A stretch of DNA of 64,000 bases from Marinirhabdus sp963793275 (GTDB lineage Bacteria; Bacteroidota; Bacteroidia; Flavobacteriales; Flavobacteriaceae). How positions within the stretch are numbered: the first letter of the stretch is position 1; every line of letters starts with the position of its first letter. The notes below the pieces were generated by a model, which searched no databases, had not been told where the DNA came from, and saw only the letters and a program-made list of their open reading frames with translations. The translations under genes and the position numbers were made by a program. Positions 1-7,508 of this stretch are shown piece after piece. Location: the NCBI GenBank assembly GCA_963793275.1, contig CAWBZL010000003.1, positions 248,001 to 312,000 on the forward strand, in the 5' to 3' direction.

Positions 1-124
1 TGAAATCTACCCAATGATCGCTGCTTCTGCCTTCTTCACATCCCAGAGTTTCTCTGTAAAAAGTGCGGCTGGGTTCTAAGTTGTCCACAGGAATGGCAAG
101 GTGGAAAGGTTGTAGTTTTGGCAT
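1..124 (-). CDS. VOC (glyoxalase/dioxygenase fold) family protein, 5' part only
   Basis: The gene starts at an ATG at 122-124 on the minus strand and runs off the left edge, so only the first 41 residues are visible. They read FHLAIPVDNLEPSRTFYRE near the N-terminus, the usual opening strand and helix of a VOC module (first His, then a turn and the FY element), followed by LGCEEGRSSDHWVDF. This fits small Bacteroidota VOC proteins often called glyoxalase or extradiol dioxygenase. Substrate and metal ligands cannot be judged from the fragment. It lies just downstream of the 79-residue gene on the same strand with a 3-base gap, so the two may be co-transcribed. Confidence 0.75.
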   Translation of the reverse strand, partial: MPKLQPFHLAIPVDNLEPSRTFYRETLGCEEGRSSDHWVDF

Positions 125-127
125 ATT

Positions 128-367
128 TTAATTATTTCTTAATGCATTAATGAGTTGGTCTTTGTTCATTTTGGAACGTCCGTCAATCCCTACATTTTTG
201 GCCTGTTCGTAGAGTTCATCTTTGGTCCATTGCTCGTAAGGACTCGCATTACCACCTTTTTTTCCTGCATTTGGAGTGTTGGCGATTCGGGCAGCTTTTT
301 CCTGGCTATATCCTTTGTCGCGTAGTGCTTCGTATTGGTCTTCGTTTTTAATGCTGGGTCTGTCCAT
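128..367 (-). CDS. DUF7218-like small protein with Rho-N/SAP-like C-terminal motif
   Basis: This is a 79-residue soluble protein. Its first half (SIKNEDQYEALRDKG, then EKAARIANTPN) matches a small family in which this motif precedes a Gly/Lys linker. The second half (YEQWTKDELYEQAKNVGI, then KDQLINALRN) looks like the helix-extended-loop-helix of SAP or Rho N-terminal domains, which suggests nucleic-acid binding. That function is inferred from fold resemblance only. It sits between a 61-residue membrane protein and the VOC gene on the minus strand, spaced by 12 and 3 bases, suggesting a short operon. Such proteins are often found among general stress genes. Confidence 0.7.
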   Translation of the reverse strand: MDRPSIKNEDQYEALRDKGYSQEKAARIANTPNAGKKGGNASPYEQWTKDELYEQAKNVGIDGRSKMNKDQLINALRNN

Positions 368-379
368 AATATTTGTTTT

Positions 380-565
380 TTAGACTTCGTCTGTGTCCTT
401 TTTTCGTTTAAGGATGCCAATTCCTGCAAAAAAGAAAACAATCCCAAGAATTGCCAATGCCCAGGGGCTTATACCTGTGCTCATACTTCCAAATATTCCT
501 AAGATCCCCATTACGAGACCTATAGCACCTAATAAAGTGAGAATTAATCCTAAAATTTTAATCAT
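380..565 (-). CDS. Small two-helix membrane protein
   Basis: This is a 61-residue protein of unknown function. Residues 4-28 and 33-52 are two hydrophobic helices separated by a short Ser/Gly/Pro turn (GSMSTGISPW), and the tail is KRKKDTDEV. The charge pattern predicts both ends on the cytoplasmic side. The start is the only in-frame ATG near a plausible leader. It is the first gene of a likely three-gene minus-strand unit with the DUF7218-like and VOC genes. I do not recognise a named family; length and composition resemble small envelope-stress membrane proteins. Confidence 0.6.
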   Translation of the reverse strand: MIKILGLILTLLGAIGLVMGILGIFGSMSTGISPWALAILGIVFFFAGIGILKRKKDTDEV

Positions 566-730
566 AATGTTTATTTGTTGTTTAGAGAAATAAAATTAGT
601 TTAATTATTTTTCAAATACTTCTTGCTTAACAAAAGGTTAGCAGGATAGAGAAAAATATATATTAATAATACATGTATAATTTGTTGTATCTGTTTTTTT
701 TTCTTTACCAGGATTTAAAAATTTCTACTT

Positions 731-2176
731 ATGAAAAATTACTACACTACATTGTTCGCTTTACTATGTTCGATCTCACTTTTTGCACAATGGGAGCAGG
801 TGGGGAATGCTGTTGAAGGTGATAATAATTTTGATGAGCTTGGGAGTGCATTAGCAATAAATAGTGATGGTACAAGATATGTCGCAGCTGCATCCCTAGA
901 TTTGATGAGCTCTACTAAAATACCTTATGTGAAAATTTTTGACTTTATGAATAATGATTGGCAACTAGTAGGTAGTGCTATTGAAGAATCCAATAATAAC
1001 GGAGGAGATGCATTTGATTTATCTGTTGATATTTCTGGAGATGGACAAAGAGTAATCATAGGTAACGATCGACACGCGAATAACGTAAATGGAAGAGCAC
1101 GACTTTTTGAAAATCAAAATGGGAGTTGGGTACAACTTGGAAACGATATTCTAGGTACAGATTTTGGAGAATTAGGCGATGATGTTGCTATTAGCAGAAA
1201 TGCAAATAGAATTATTATTGGTGAAAGAAAATTTGATAATTCTCAAGGACGAGTTCAGGTATATGAATTTGACGGAAGTAATCTAATTCAAATTGGACAG
1301 GATATAGTAGGGTTTGGAACTAATGCATTTTTTGGAGCCGCGGTTGATATAGATGATATTGGGGCGATTGTTTCAGTGGTATCGCTAAACGATAGTAATG
1401 GATTTTTGTAAATTACTTCTTATCAAGAAATTGATAATAATTGGCAAGAAATAGGAAATTCTCTCTCTATTTTAGAGGGGGTAAATGGAGCTAGAACTAA
1501 CATCTCTTTGAATGGTTCTGGAGACCGATTAGCAATTGCTAACCCAAGAGCAGATGTGAACGGACCAGATAGTGGTTTAGTACAGATTTATCAATTAATT
1601 AATGGGTCTTGGATGCAAATTGGAAATGATATTGTTGGAAACGTAGCTAATGATAATCTAGGGAATTCTATAGCATTTAATCAACAAGGAAATATTTTAG
1701 CAGTAGGAATTCCAGAAGAAAATTTTTCTGAAGGTTTTGCTAAAGTATTTGAATTTGTTAGCGATAATTGGCAGCAAATCGATAATGATATTTCAGGAAC
1801 AACCGCTGCAGCGGGATATGGAAATAATGTAGCACTAAATAGTTCGGGTAATACATTTGTTTCTGCAACTATTTCCAATAATGGTAGAGTTGAAGTCTTT
1901 AAAAACGAAAATATTCTGTCAACCAACAACTTCGAGAGTAATAGTTTTCAAATCTACCCCAACCCGGCAACATCGCAGGTAACAATTACCGGCTTAGAAG
2001 ATCTCGATACAACAGGAATAACCATAGTAGATGTATCTGGAAGAACTGTTTTAGAACATACCAAATTCCTTGAAACCGCTACTACCTTTTCAACAGAAAA
2101 CTTGAAAACCGGGCTGTATTTCGTGAACATTCAACTCGAAAAAGGAACCTTAGTGAAACAACTGATTATAGAATAA
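731..2176 (+). pseudogene. T9SS type A cargo protein, interrupted by an in-frame TAA
   Basis: One continuous frame of 481 codons is broken at codon 227 by TAA (1409-1411); the frame stays open on both sides, so this is a substitution and not a frameshift. The N-terminus (MKNYYTTLFALLCSISLFAQ) is a signal peptide. The body has repeated blades such as NGSWVQLGNDI, GSWMQIGNDIVG and DNWQQIDNDISG, separated by conserved Asp/Gly/Asn-rich turns, suggesting a beta-propeller. The end (YPNPATSQVTITGLEDL through GLYFVNIQLEKG to VKQLIIE) is a T9SS type A sorting domain. Read literally, the first piece (226 residues) would lack the sorting signal and the second would lack a signal peptide. A sequencing error or recent inactivation are both possible. 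Confidence 0.85.
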
Positions 2177-2180
2177 AAAA

Positions 2181-2206
2181 AACGGGCTGTTTATAAACAG
2201 CCCGTT
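2181..2206. terminator. Bidirectional intrinsic terminator
   Basis: A perfect 13+13 base palindrome with core ACGGGCTGTTTA lies between convergent genes. The plus side is followed by CTTT and the minus side by a run of T (AAAAAA on the plus strand), so termination looks stronger for the minus-strand lipoprotein. Confidence 0.8.
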
Positions 2207-2236
2207 CTTTGAAATTTGGTTGCTGAGGTTTAATTT

Positions 2237-2827
2237 CTAAATATCCCCTTCCTGAATTTCAATCGCCTCTCCGGCATCCCAACCCATCATAAAGTATTTA
2301 AACGTGGCCGTGTCCGGTATTTGTGAAGCCTCAATTTTTTGGTTAAAGTTATAGCGCACTTCTTCAGGTAATTGTTTTTTGTCTATTGTAAGGTACAAGT
2401 CGGTTCCTTTTAAGAAAACTACAACCGAGTTGATCGCATTCTGAATTCCTTCAATCTCATAATTTGCTTTTACATCCTTAAATGTGCTGGCTTTGGTTAA
2501 GCCTTTGTCGGTTTTGTATCGAGCGTCAAATATTTGAATGTTCGCAATTTTGGAAGTAGGATCACTTTCATCATAAGGTGAAAGCAGCAAGAGTTTTGTT
2601 CCGTCTTTATCATAAATCTCCACTTCGCCCTGCGTTTCAATAGCGCCGGTTACCGGATTTAATTTTACAATGCTGTCTTGTGCATAAATAGAGTCCAGTT
2701 GTTTCATCTGTGTCTTTTTCGTAAGTGGCCCAATGGCTCCATCCGAAATGGCAAACGGGTCTTTTTCTTCTTCACATTGTACAAAAAGCATCGTAGCGAT
2801 TGCGGCAAATAATAGTGTTTTTTTCAT
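2237..2827 (-). CDS. Hypothetical lipoprotein
   Basis: This is a 196-residue protein with a lipoprotein signal peptide: MKKTLLFAAIATMLFVQC, with the lipidated Cys at 18 followed by EEEKD. The mature part has no family I recognise. It contains beta-rich stretches (GEVEIYDKDGTKLLLLSP, SVVVFLKGTDLYLTI) and a C-terminal segment with FKYFMMGWDAGEAIEIQEG. The acidic residues right after the Cys are compatible with export across the outer membrane, because Bacteroidota surface lipoproteins often carry such a signal; that localisation is an inference. It is a single gene closed by the palindrome at 2181-2206. Confidence 0.7.
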   Translation of the reverse strand: MKKTLLFAAIATMLFVQCEEEKDPFAISDGAIGPLTKKTQMKQLDSIYAQDSIVKLNPVTGAIETQGEVEIYDKDGTKLLLLSPYDESDPTSKIANIQIFDARYKTDKGLTKASTFKDVKANYEIEGIQNAINSVVVFLKGTDLYLTIDKKQLPEEVRYNFNQKIEASQIPDTATFKYFMMGWDAGEAIEIQEGDI

Positions 2828-2902
2828 CTTAGGTGTTCTGCATTAAAAGCAGAATAGGTTTTAATTTTAGTTCAATTTTAATTTTTGTTAAGCGACTAAC
2901 GT

Positions 2903-4438
2903 CTACTTTATCAACTTCGATAATATTCCCAACACACTTCTTATAATGGTGGGACTTGTTAGTACTTTTTCCAGTGCGCCTTTGCTCGAGCTTCTTCTGC
3001 GGCTGGAAGTGCTTCGGCTGGAGGAAGAACGTCTGGCAGCCGCCTTTTCTTCTTCGGCTTTTTCTTTAGCTTCTTCTTTATGAGCGGTTTCAATTTTTTT
3101 GTTTAGCAACTCGTAGGCGCTCTCCCGGTCTATTTCTTCGTTATACTCTTTTATTATTTTAGATGTGGCCAGCAAATCTTTTAGTTCATTTTCAGTAAGA
3201 ACGTCCATTCGGCTCATTGGTGCGCGTAGCATCGTGGCTGCCAATGGCGTTGGAATTCCTTTTTCGTTTAATACACTTACCAGTGCTTCTCCAATTCCTA
3301 GAGACGTCAATACTTCATCTGTTTTGTAATAATCTGAAATTGGATAATTCTCCGCCGTTAATTTAATGGCTTTTCTATCTTTGGCTGTAAAAGCCCGCAA
3401 CGCGTGCTGAATCTTTAGTCCTAACTGGCTTAAAACCGCGTCCGGCACATCGGTTGGATTTTGCGTCACAAAATAGAGTCCAACACCTTTGGAGCGAATT
3501 AATTTTACAATACTTTCAATCTGGTCCAGCAGGGCATCGCTGGCTTCCTTAAAAATAAGGTGTGCTTCGTCTATAAAAATCACCAGTTCCGGTCTTCCGC
3601 TATCGCCTTGTTCCGGAAAAGTGCTGTAAATTTCAGCAAGCATGCACAGCATAAACGTGGAGAATAGTTTAGGACGATCCTGTATATCGGTTAATCGAAC
3701 AATATTAATGTACCCCATCCCATTGTCATCTACACGCAGCAGATCGTCTGTGTCAAAAGATTTTTCGCCAAAAAACAAGTCGCCGCCCTGTTGTTCCAGC
3801 TCTACGATCTTTCTAAGGATAGCCCCTGATGATGCTGGTGAGATGCGGCCGTATTGTTCGGCAATTTCGGCTTTACCGTCACCTGTAGAAAATTGTAAGA
3901 TTTTTTTAAAATCCTTTAGATCCAACAGCGGTAGTTTGTTATCGTCACAGTATTTAAACAGCACCGAGATTATCCCCGCCTGGGTTTCAGAAACATTGAG
4001 GATTCTTGAGATAAGTACGGGTCCAAATTCGCTCACCGTAGCGCGTAATCTTACACCATTTTGTTCCGAAAGCGTTAATATTTCAACAGGAAATTTTTGA
4101 GCGTTAAACGGAATTCCAATTTTTTCGTGGCGTTCGTCAATTTTGACGTGTCCGGGACTGGGTTGCGCAATTCCCGAAAGATCTCCTTTCATATCCATCA
4201 ACAATACAGGGATTCCTTTTTCCGAAAGATTTTCGGCCAATACCTGTAATGTTTTAGTTTTTCCGGTTCCCGTAGCACCGGCAATCAATCCGTGACGGTT
4301 AAGGGTTTTTAGTGGAACTTTTACGAGTGCATTAGTAATAGTTTCACCTTCCAACATTGCAGCACCTAAAGTAATAGCGTCACCTTTGGTAGCATAGCCG
4401 TTATTGATGTGATCGAAAAATTCCTGTTTGTCTGCCAT
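2903..4438 (-). CDS. HerA-like ATPase, YjgR/DUF853 family
   Basis: This is a 511-residue cytoplasmic P-loop ATPase of the HerA/FtsK superfamily. Walker A is GATGTGKT at residues 54-61, preceded by NRHGLIA; Walker B is VIFIDEAHLIFK; a sensor-like segment reads VGLYFVTQNPTDVPDAVL. The C-terminus is a low-complexity Lys/Glu then Ser/Arg region (RRSSSSRSTSSRRRSSS) followed by a short hydrophobic end. I start it at MADKQEFF (ATG at 4436-4438), which matches the family, instead of the ATG 30 bases upstream, which adds an atypical extension. The family (E. coli YjgR) has no firm biochemical role. Single gene. Confidence 0.85.
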   Translation of the reverse strand: MADKQEFFDHINNGYATKGDAITLGAAMLEGETITNALVKVPLKTLNRHGLIAGATGTGKTKTLQVLAENLSEKGIPVLLMDMKGDLSGIAQPSPGHVKIDERHEKIGIPFNAQKFPVEILTLSEQNGVRLRATVSEFGPVLISRILNVSETQAGIISVLFKYCDDNKLPLLDLKDFKKILQFSTGDGKAEIAEQYGRISPASSGAILRKIVELEQQGGDLFFGEKSFDTDDLLRVDDNGMGYINIVRLTDIQDRPKLFSTFMLCMLAEIYSTFPEQGDSGRPELVIFIDEAHLIFKEASDALLDQIESIVKLIRSKGVGLYFVTQNPTDVPDAVLSQLGLKIQHALRAFTAKDRKAIKLTAENYPISDYYKTDEVLTSLGIGEALVSVLNEKGIPTPLAATMLRAPMSRMDVLTENELKDLLATSKIIKEYNEEIDRESAYELLNKKIETAHKEEAKEKAEEEKAAARRSSSSRSTSSRRRSSSKGALEKVLTSPTIIRSVLGILSKLIK

Positions 4439-4498
4439 GAGGTTATGAAATTTGGTGTAAAAGTACACAATCCCTTATAGCTTCTAAAAAGTTTATAC

Positions 4499-5200
4499 TT
4501 AATTTAATTTTGTGATTCCAAGATTGAAAAACCTGGCGTTGAGAGCATTACTATTGTTGTTAAAAACATATTGGAATCTAACAACCTGTCCTGCAGTCAC
4601 AGGATACACTAGGGATCCACTTGTTCCCCAATAATCCGATCCGGGGAGACTTGTGAAGCCTCGGGATAGATACCCAATAAGATTGCCATCTATAGTAACT
4701 GCAATGATATATTTGCTATTTCCTGCCGGTGCATTCGTAATTGAAAAAGAGGCGTTGAATAAATAATTACCGGTCTGGTTCATAGTAATCGTACCATTTG
4801 AAGTGATTGTATAAAGAGCCGTATCGTTTGCCAAAACGTTTGAGCTTCCTATGGGAAAATTAATAAAGGTATTGTTTGCTCCGGTAATAATACCATTACC
4901 ACCCGTTCCAAAATCGTTATTGAGAATTATCGTTCCATTTTGTTTTGACAAGGAGGTCCATTGGCCGCTTGATCTTACATATAAAGCTTGATCTGTAGTA
5001 TTATAAATTACAGCACCATCCAGTGGTGTAGGAATTAGATTCATTTGAGCGGTTGTCATCCTTGGCGGGACAAGCGCTCCGGTTCTACTGGTTATTTCGA
5101 GCGCAGAACCATCGTCTGGTGTAATTGTGCCTATGGCAACTTGTGCATTTGCGGTTGTTATCACCAGGAGGAATAGTGAAATTGTGTAAAAGAACTTCAT
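4499..5200 (-). CDS. Secreted protein with fibre-like N-terminal segment
   Basis: This is a 233-residue exported protein. The start chosen is MKFFYTISLFLLVITTANAQ (ATG at 5198-5200), a clean signal peptide with cleavage after NAQ; the upstream frame adds 14 residues that would spoil it. The mature protein opens with VAIGTITPDDGSALEITS and ALVPPRMTTAQMNLIPTP, a segment common in flavobacterial secreted proteins and resembling fibre or collar repeats. The remaining 140 residues are Asn/Thr/Gly-rich beta sequence, plausibly a C1q/TNF-like jelly roll. No T9SS tail is evident. Function unknown. Confidence 0.7.
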   Translation of the reverse strand: MKFFYTISLFLLVITTANAQVAIGTITPDDGSALEITSRTGALVPPRMTTAQMNLIPTPLDGAVIYNTTDQALYVRSSGQWTSLSKQNGTIILNNDFGTGGNGIITGANNTFINFPIGSSNVLANDTALYTITSNGTITMNQTGNYLFNASFSITNAPAGNSKYIIAVTIDGNLIGYLSRGFTSLPGSDYWGTSGSLVYPVTAGQVVRFQYVFNNNSNALNARFFNLGITKLN

Positions 5201-5302
5201 AAGATTTTTTTTGAGTACATCAATGATAAGGTAACACCTCATTTCTGCTTAGCAAAAAAATGTTAATATTGTCCTTTTTTCGATAAACTAAAATTAATCC
5301 CG

Positions 5303-5839
5303 ATGAAACACTTTTTCTACTTTCCAATGTTGCTTATTTCAATAGTATTAATCACCAGTTGCGTTACGTATTCTGATGAAAAAGACACTACCGAACATAC
5401 CACCGAAACTGCCCTAGAAGAATTCACGGTTCCCATCTTTCATCCTTCTCACGAGCCCAAAAAGCAGGGCGCTCCCTTTAGTGATGCCGTACAGGTAGGA
5501 AACACCTTTTACCTCTCCGGGCAAATTGGGATAGATCACGCAATTCGTGAATTGGTAGCAGGAGGTATTGAGGCTGAAACGAAACAGGCTTTGGAGAATA
5601 TAAAAGAAGTTCTGGCGCAGCACAATCTTGAAATGAAAGATGTTATAAAGGCAACTGTAATTCTGGATACCATTGAAGACTTTGCAGCATTTAATGAAAT
5701 TTACATAACCTATTTTCCACAGAAACCGGCGCGGACTACGTTTGCTGCTGAAGCGTTGGCGAAAGGAGCTAAGATCGAGATTGAAGTTGTGGCTGTCGCC
5801 AGTATGCAGCAGCCGTTGGTAGTTCTCAGTAAAAAGTAA
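5303..5839 (+). CDS. RidA (YjgF/YER057c) family lipoprotein
   Basis: This is a 178-residue protein with a lipoprotein signal (lipobox LITSC, Cys 20), an acidic/Thr linker to about residue 40, then a full RidA domain (43-168). Conserved features are present: SDAVQVGNTFYLSGQIG, the ETKQALENIKEVL helix, PARTTF with Arg144 (equivalent to the catalytic Arg of RidA) and IEIEVVAVA with Glu161. RidA enzymes hydrolyse reactive 2-aminoacrylate-type enamines and imines in the cytoplasm. Here the lipobox predicts a periplasmic or outer-membrane location, so the physiological substrate is open. It is followed by queE with its own promoter. Confidence 0.85.
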   Translation: MKHFFYFPMLLISIVLITSCVTYSDEKDTTEHTTETALEEFTVPIFHPSHEPKKQGAPFSDAVQVGNTFYLSGQIGIDHAIRELVAGGIEAETKQALENIKEVLAQHNLEMKDVIKATVILDTIEDFAAFNEIYITYFPQKPARTTFAAEALAKGAKIEIEVVAVASMQQPLVVLSKK

Positions 5840-5866
5840 TAATCGTAATAGCGTTTTCTAAAAGTT

Positions 5867-5902
5867 ACTGCCAACTGGTACTGAAAACTGCAAACTCATT
5901 AC
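5867..5902. repeat. Degenerate 7-bp periodic tract upstream of queE
   Basis: The trinucleotide ACT recurs at 5867, 5874, 5880, 5887, 5894 and 5901, that is, with spacing 7, 6, 7, 7, 7. The last unit merges with the -7 element of queE. It belongs to the same class of heptad-periodic noncoding tracts seen at 10.7, 33.8, 54.6 and 55.9 kb in this window. Confidence 0.6.
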
Positions 5903-5910
5903 TACCTTTG
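5903..5910 (+). promoter_or_regulatory. -7 promoter element of queE
   Basis: TACCTTTG matches the Bacteroidota -7 consensus TAnnTTTG. It ends only 5 bases before the queE ATG (5916), so the predicted transcript start falls at or next to the start codon. No good -33 TTG is visible. Confidence 0.6.
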
Positions 5911-5915
5911 CGCCA

Positions 5916-6545
5916 ATGAAAACTGAAGTACAAGAACTAGTTGAAAAAGGTACTATGCTCCCGTTAATGGAGGAGTTTTATACCATACAGGGAGAAGGAT
6001 ATCACAAAGGAGCTGCTGCTTATTTTATAAGAGTGGGAGGGTGCGATGTGGGTTGCCACTGGTGTGATGTAAAAGAGAGCTGGAATCCAAATATTCATCC
6101 GCCAACTGAAATCACTTCCATTGCTGAGAATGCTTCTAAGTATTCCAAAACCATTGTAATTACCGGTGGTGAACCATTAATGTGGGATATGGGGCCGCTC
6201 ACTTCTTTGCTAAAGGAAAAAGGAATGGATACCCATATTGAAACCTCTGGAGCTTACACATTAAGCGGAACCTGGGATTGGATCTGTCTTTCTCCCAAAA
6301 AGTTGAAATTACCAACGCCAGCAGTTTATAAAGCAGCGAATGAGCTAAAAGTGATCATCTATAACAACGACGATTTCCGTTTTGCTGAAGAACAAGCCAC
6401 GAAAGTTTCGAAAGACTGCAAGCTGTATTTACAACCTGAATGGAGCAAGCGGGAAAAAGTTATCCCTGCTATCGTAGCGTATGTGATGAACAATCCTAAA
6501 TGGGTAGTTTCCTTGCAAACACATAAGTATCTCAATATTCCATAA
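5916..6545 (+). CDS. queE: 7-carboxy-7-deazaguanine synthase QueE
   Basis: This is a 209-residue radical SAM enzyme that converts 6-carboxy-tetrahydropterin to 7-carboxy-7-deazaguanine in the queuosine/7-deazaguanine pathway. Signature residues: EEFYTIQGEGYHKG at the N-terminus (substrate pocket) and the cluster motif CDVGCHWCD at about residues 45-53, which coordinates the [4Fe-4S] cluster with Cys-x3-Cys-x2-Cys. ITGGEPLMW is the GGEP motif of the radical SAM core, and ETSG follows. The length is typical. The start has a -7 element 5 bases upstream, implying a near-leaderless transcript. The later pathway enzyme Tgt is encoded at 54.7 kb. Confidence 0.95.
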   Translation: MKTEVQELVEKGTMLPLMEEFYTIQGEGYHKGAAAYFIRVGGCDVGCHWCDVKESWNPNIHPPTEITSIAENASKYSKTIVITGGEPLMWDMGPLTSLLKEKGMDTHIETSGAYTLSGTWDWICLSPKKLKLPTPAVYKAANELKVIIYNNDDFRFAEEQATKVSKDCKLYLQPEWSKREKVIPAIVAYVMNNPKWVVSLQTHKYLNIP

Positions 6546-6560
6546 TTTTAAAAATTAATA

Positions 6561-6616
6561 AAATAGCAAATCCCAAATCTCAAAAGGAAACTTTTGGAAT
6601 TCGGGATTTGCTATTT
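6561..6616. terminator. Bidirectional intrinsic terminator, two-tier hairpin
   Basis: The outer arms AAATAGCAAATCCC (6561-6574) and its complement (6603-6616) enclose an inner hairpin CAAAAG-GAAA-CTTTTG (6581-6596). T-runs follow on both strands. It separates convergent queE and the DUF2911 gene. Confidence 0.8.
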
Positions 6617-6639
6617 TTAAGATTTCCGCAAAGAGAGAC

Positions 6640-7191
6640 CTACATTTTTACACTCATAAAAGGAACTGCAACTCTGGTTGTTCCCCAACCAAGATGCATA
6701 TTAACGCCACCATCGGCCTCTTCAAATGCGATACTAAATGCTTCCAGAGACTTTTTATCTGTGGTTACTTTCCCTGTAGTCCTTACTACATCGTTTGCTT
6801 CATTATAACTATAAGCACCCCATACATTTGTGTCTGAGCTTAAAATAATTGTCCAGGTATCTTCTCCAGGAATGGTGAACAAAGAATAGCTTCCGGCAGG
6901 AACTACTTTATCACCAATTTTCATGGCTTGATACAATGTTATTTCGGCTGCTTCATTCGCCCCTGTTCTCCATACTTTTCCTTCCGGAGTAAGTTTGTCC
7001 AGCGGACGGTCTTTTAATTGTGGTCGGCTATAAGCGATTTTTACAAGTTTATTACTTTCCTGGTTACTTGCTGGGTACGCAGCCACATCCATCGGGCTTT
7101 TATCTAAGTCTGAGAATTTTTGGGCGTTCATGTTTGCGGTAAACATAATGGCAAGCGCGATTAGTGCGGAAGTGAGGATTTTGTTTTTCAT
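6640..7191 (-). CDS. DUF2911 family exported protein
   Basis: This is a 183-residue protein with a signal peptide (MKNKILTSALIALAIMFTAN, cleavage near MNAQ). The mature part matches DUF2911, a family abundant in Bacteroidota: IAYSRPQLKDRPL, GKVWRTGANEAAEITLYQ, GSYSLFTIPGEDTWTIIL and the C-terminal MHLGWGTTRVAVPF. The family is periplasmic or secreted and has no proven function. It is a single gene whose 3' end shares the terminator at 6561-6616 with queE. Confidence 0.9.
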   Translation of the reverse strand: MKNKILTSALIALAIMFTANMNAQKFSDLDKSPMDVAAYPASNQESNKLVKIAYSRPQLKDRPLDKLTPEGKVWRTGANEAAEITLYQAMKIGDKVVPAGSYSLFTIPGEDTWTIILSSDTNVWGAYSYNEANDVVRTTGKVTTDKKSLEAFSIAFEEADGGVNMHLGWGTTRVAVPFMSVKM

Positions 7192-7508
7192 AGTTATAGT
7201 TTAAATTATAAATTTAAAGGTAGATGTTCTACTCCGATATTTGCGTTAATAAAAAGCAAAAGTAATGCCGTCTTCTTACCTTAGACGCTAAACAGCTAGC
7301 AAGGTTGTGTATGAAACTTTTACGGCTTTTATCCGAAGAAAATTTTAACAGAAAAAACAAACAGGATGGCTATTTAAAAAATGCTATTTTTCCACAATTA
7401 TTTGTTAATAACTTACCCCTTTAAAAACGTGAAAACCGCCTGTTTTATTGGTGGTTTGGTTATATTTGTTTGGTATTAAAAATTTGACCAGAATTAACCC
7501 AATTTTTT
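7192..7508. other. Gyrase upstream region (317 bp without a gene)
   Basis: This is the divergent spacer between the DUF2911 gene and gyrB. It contains the gyrB -7 box and, just before it, a hairpin AACCGCC-N9-GGTGGTT (7434-7456, one G-T pair) that overlaps the expected -33 region. I see no ORF or RNA gene. Confidence 0.5.
7461..7468 (+). promoter_or_regulatory. -7 promoter element of gyrB
   Basis: TATATTTG is an exact TAnnTTTG match 40 bases before the gyrB ATG. No TTG lies at the right distance upstream; the region is occupied by an inverted repeat instead. Confidence 0.55.
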
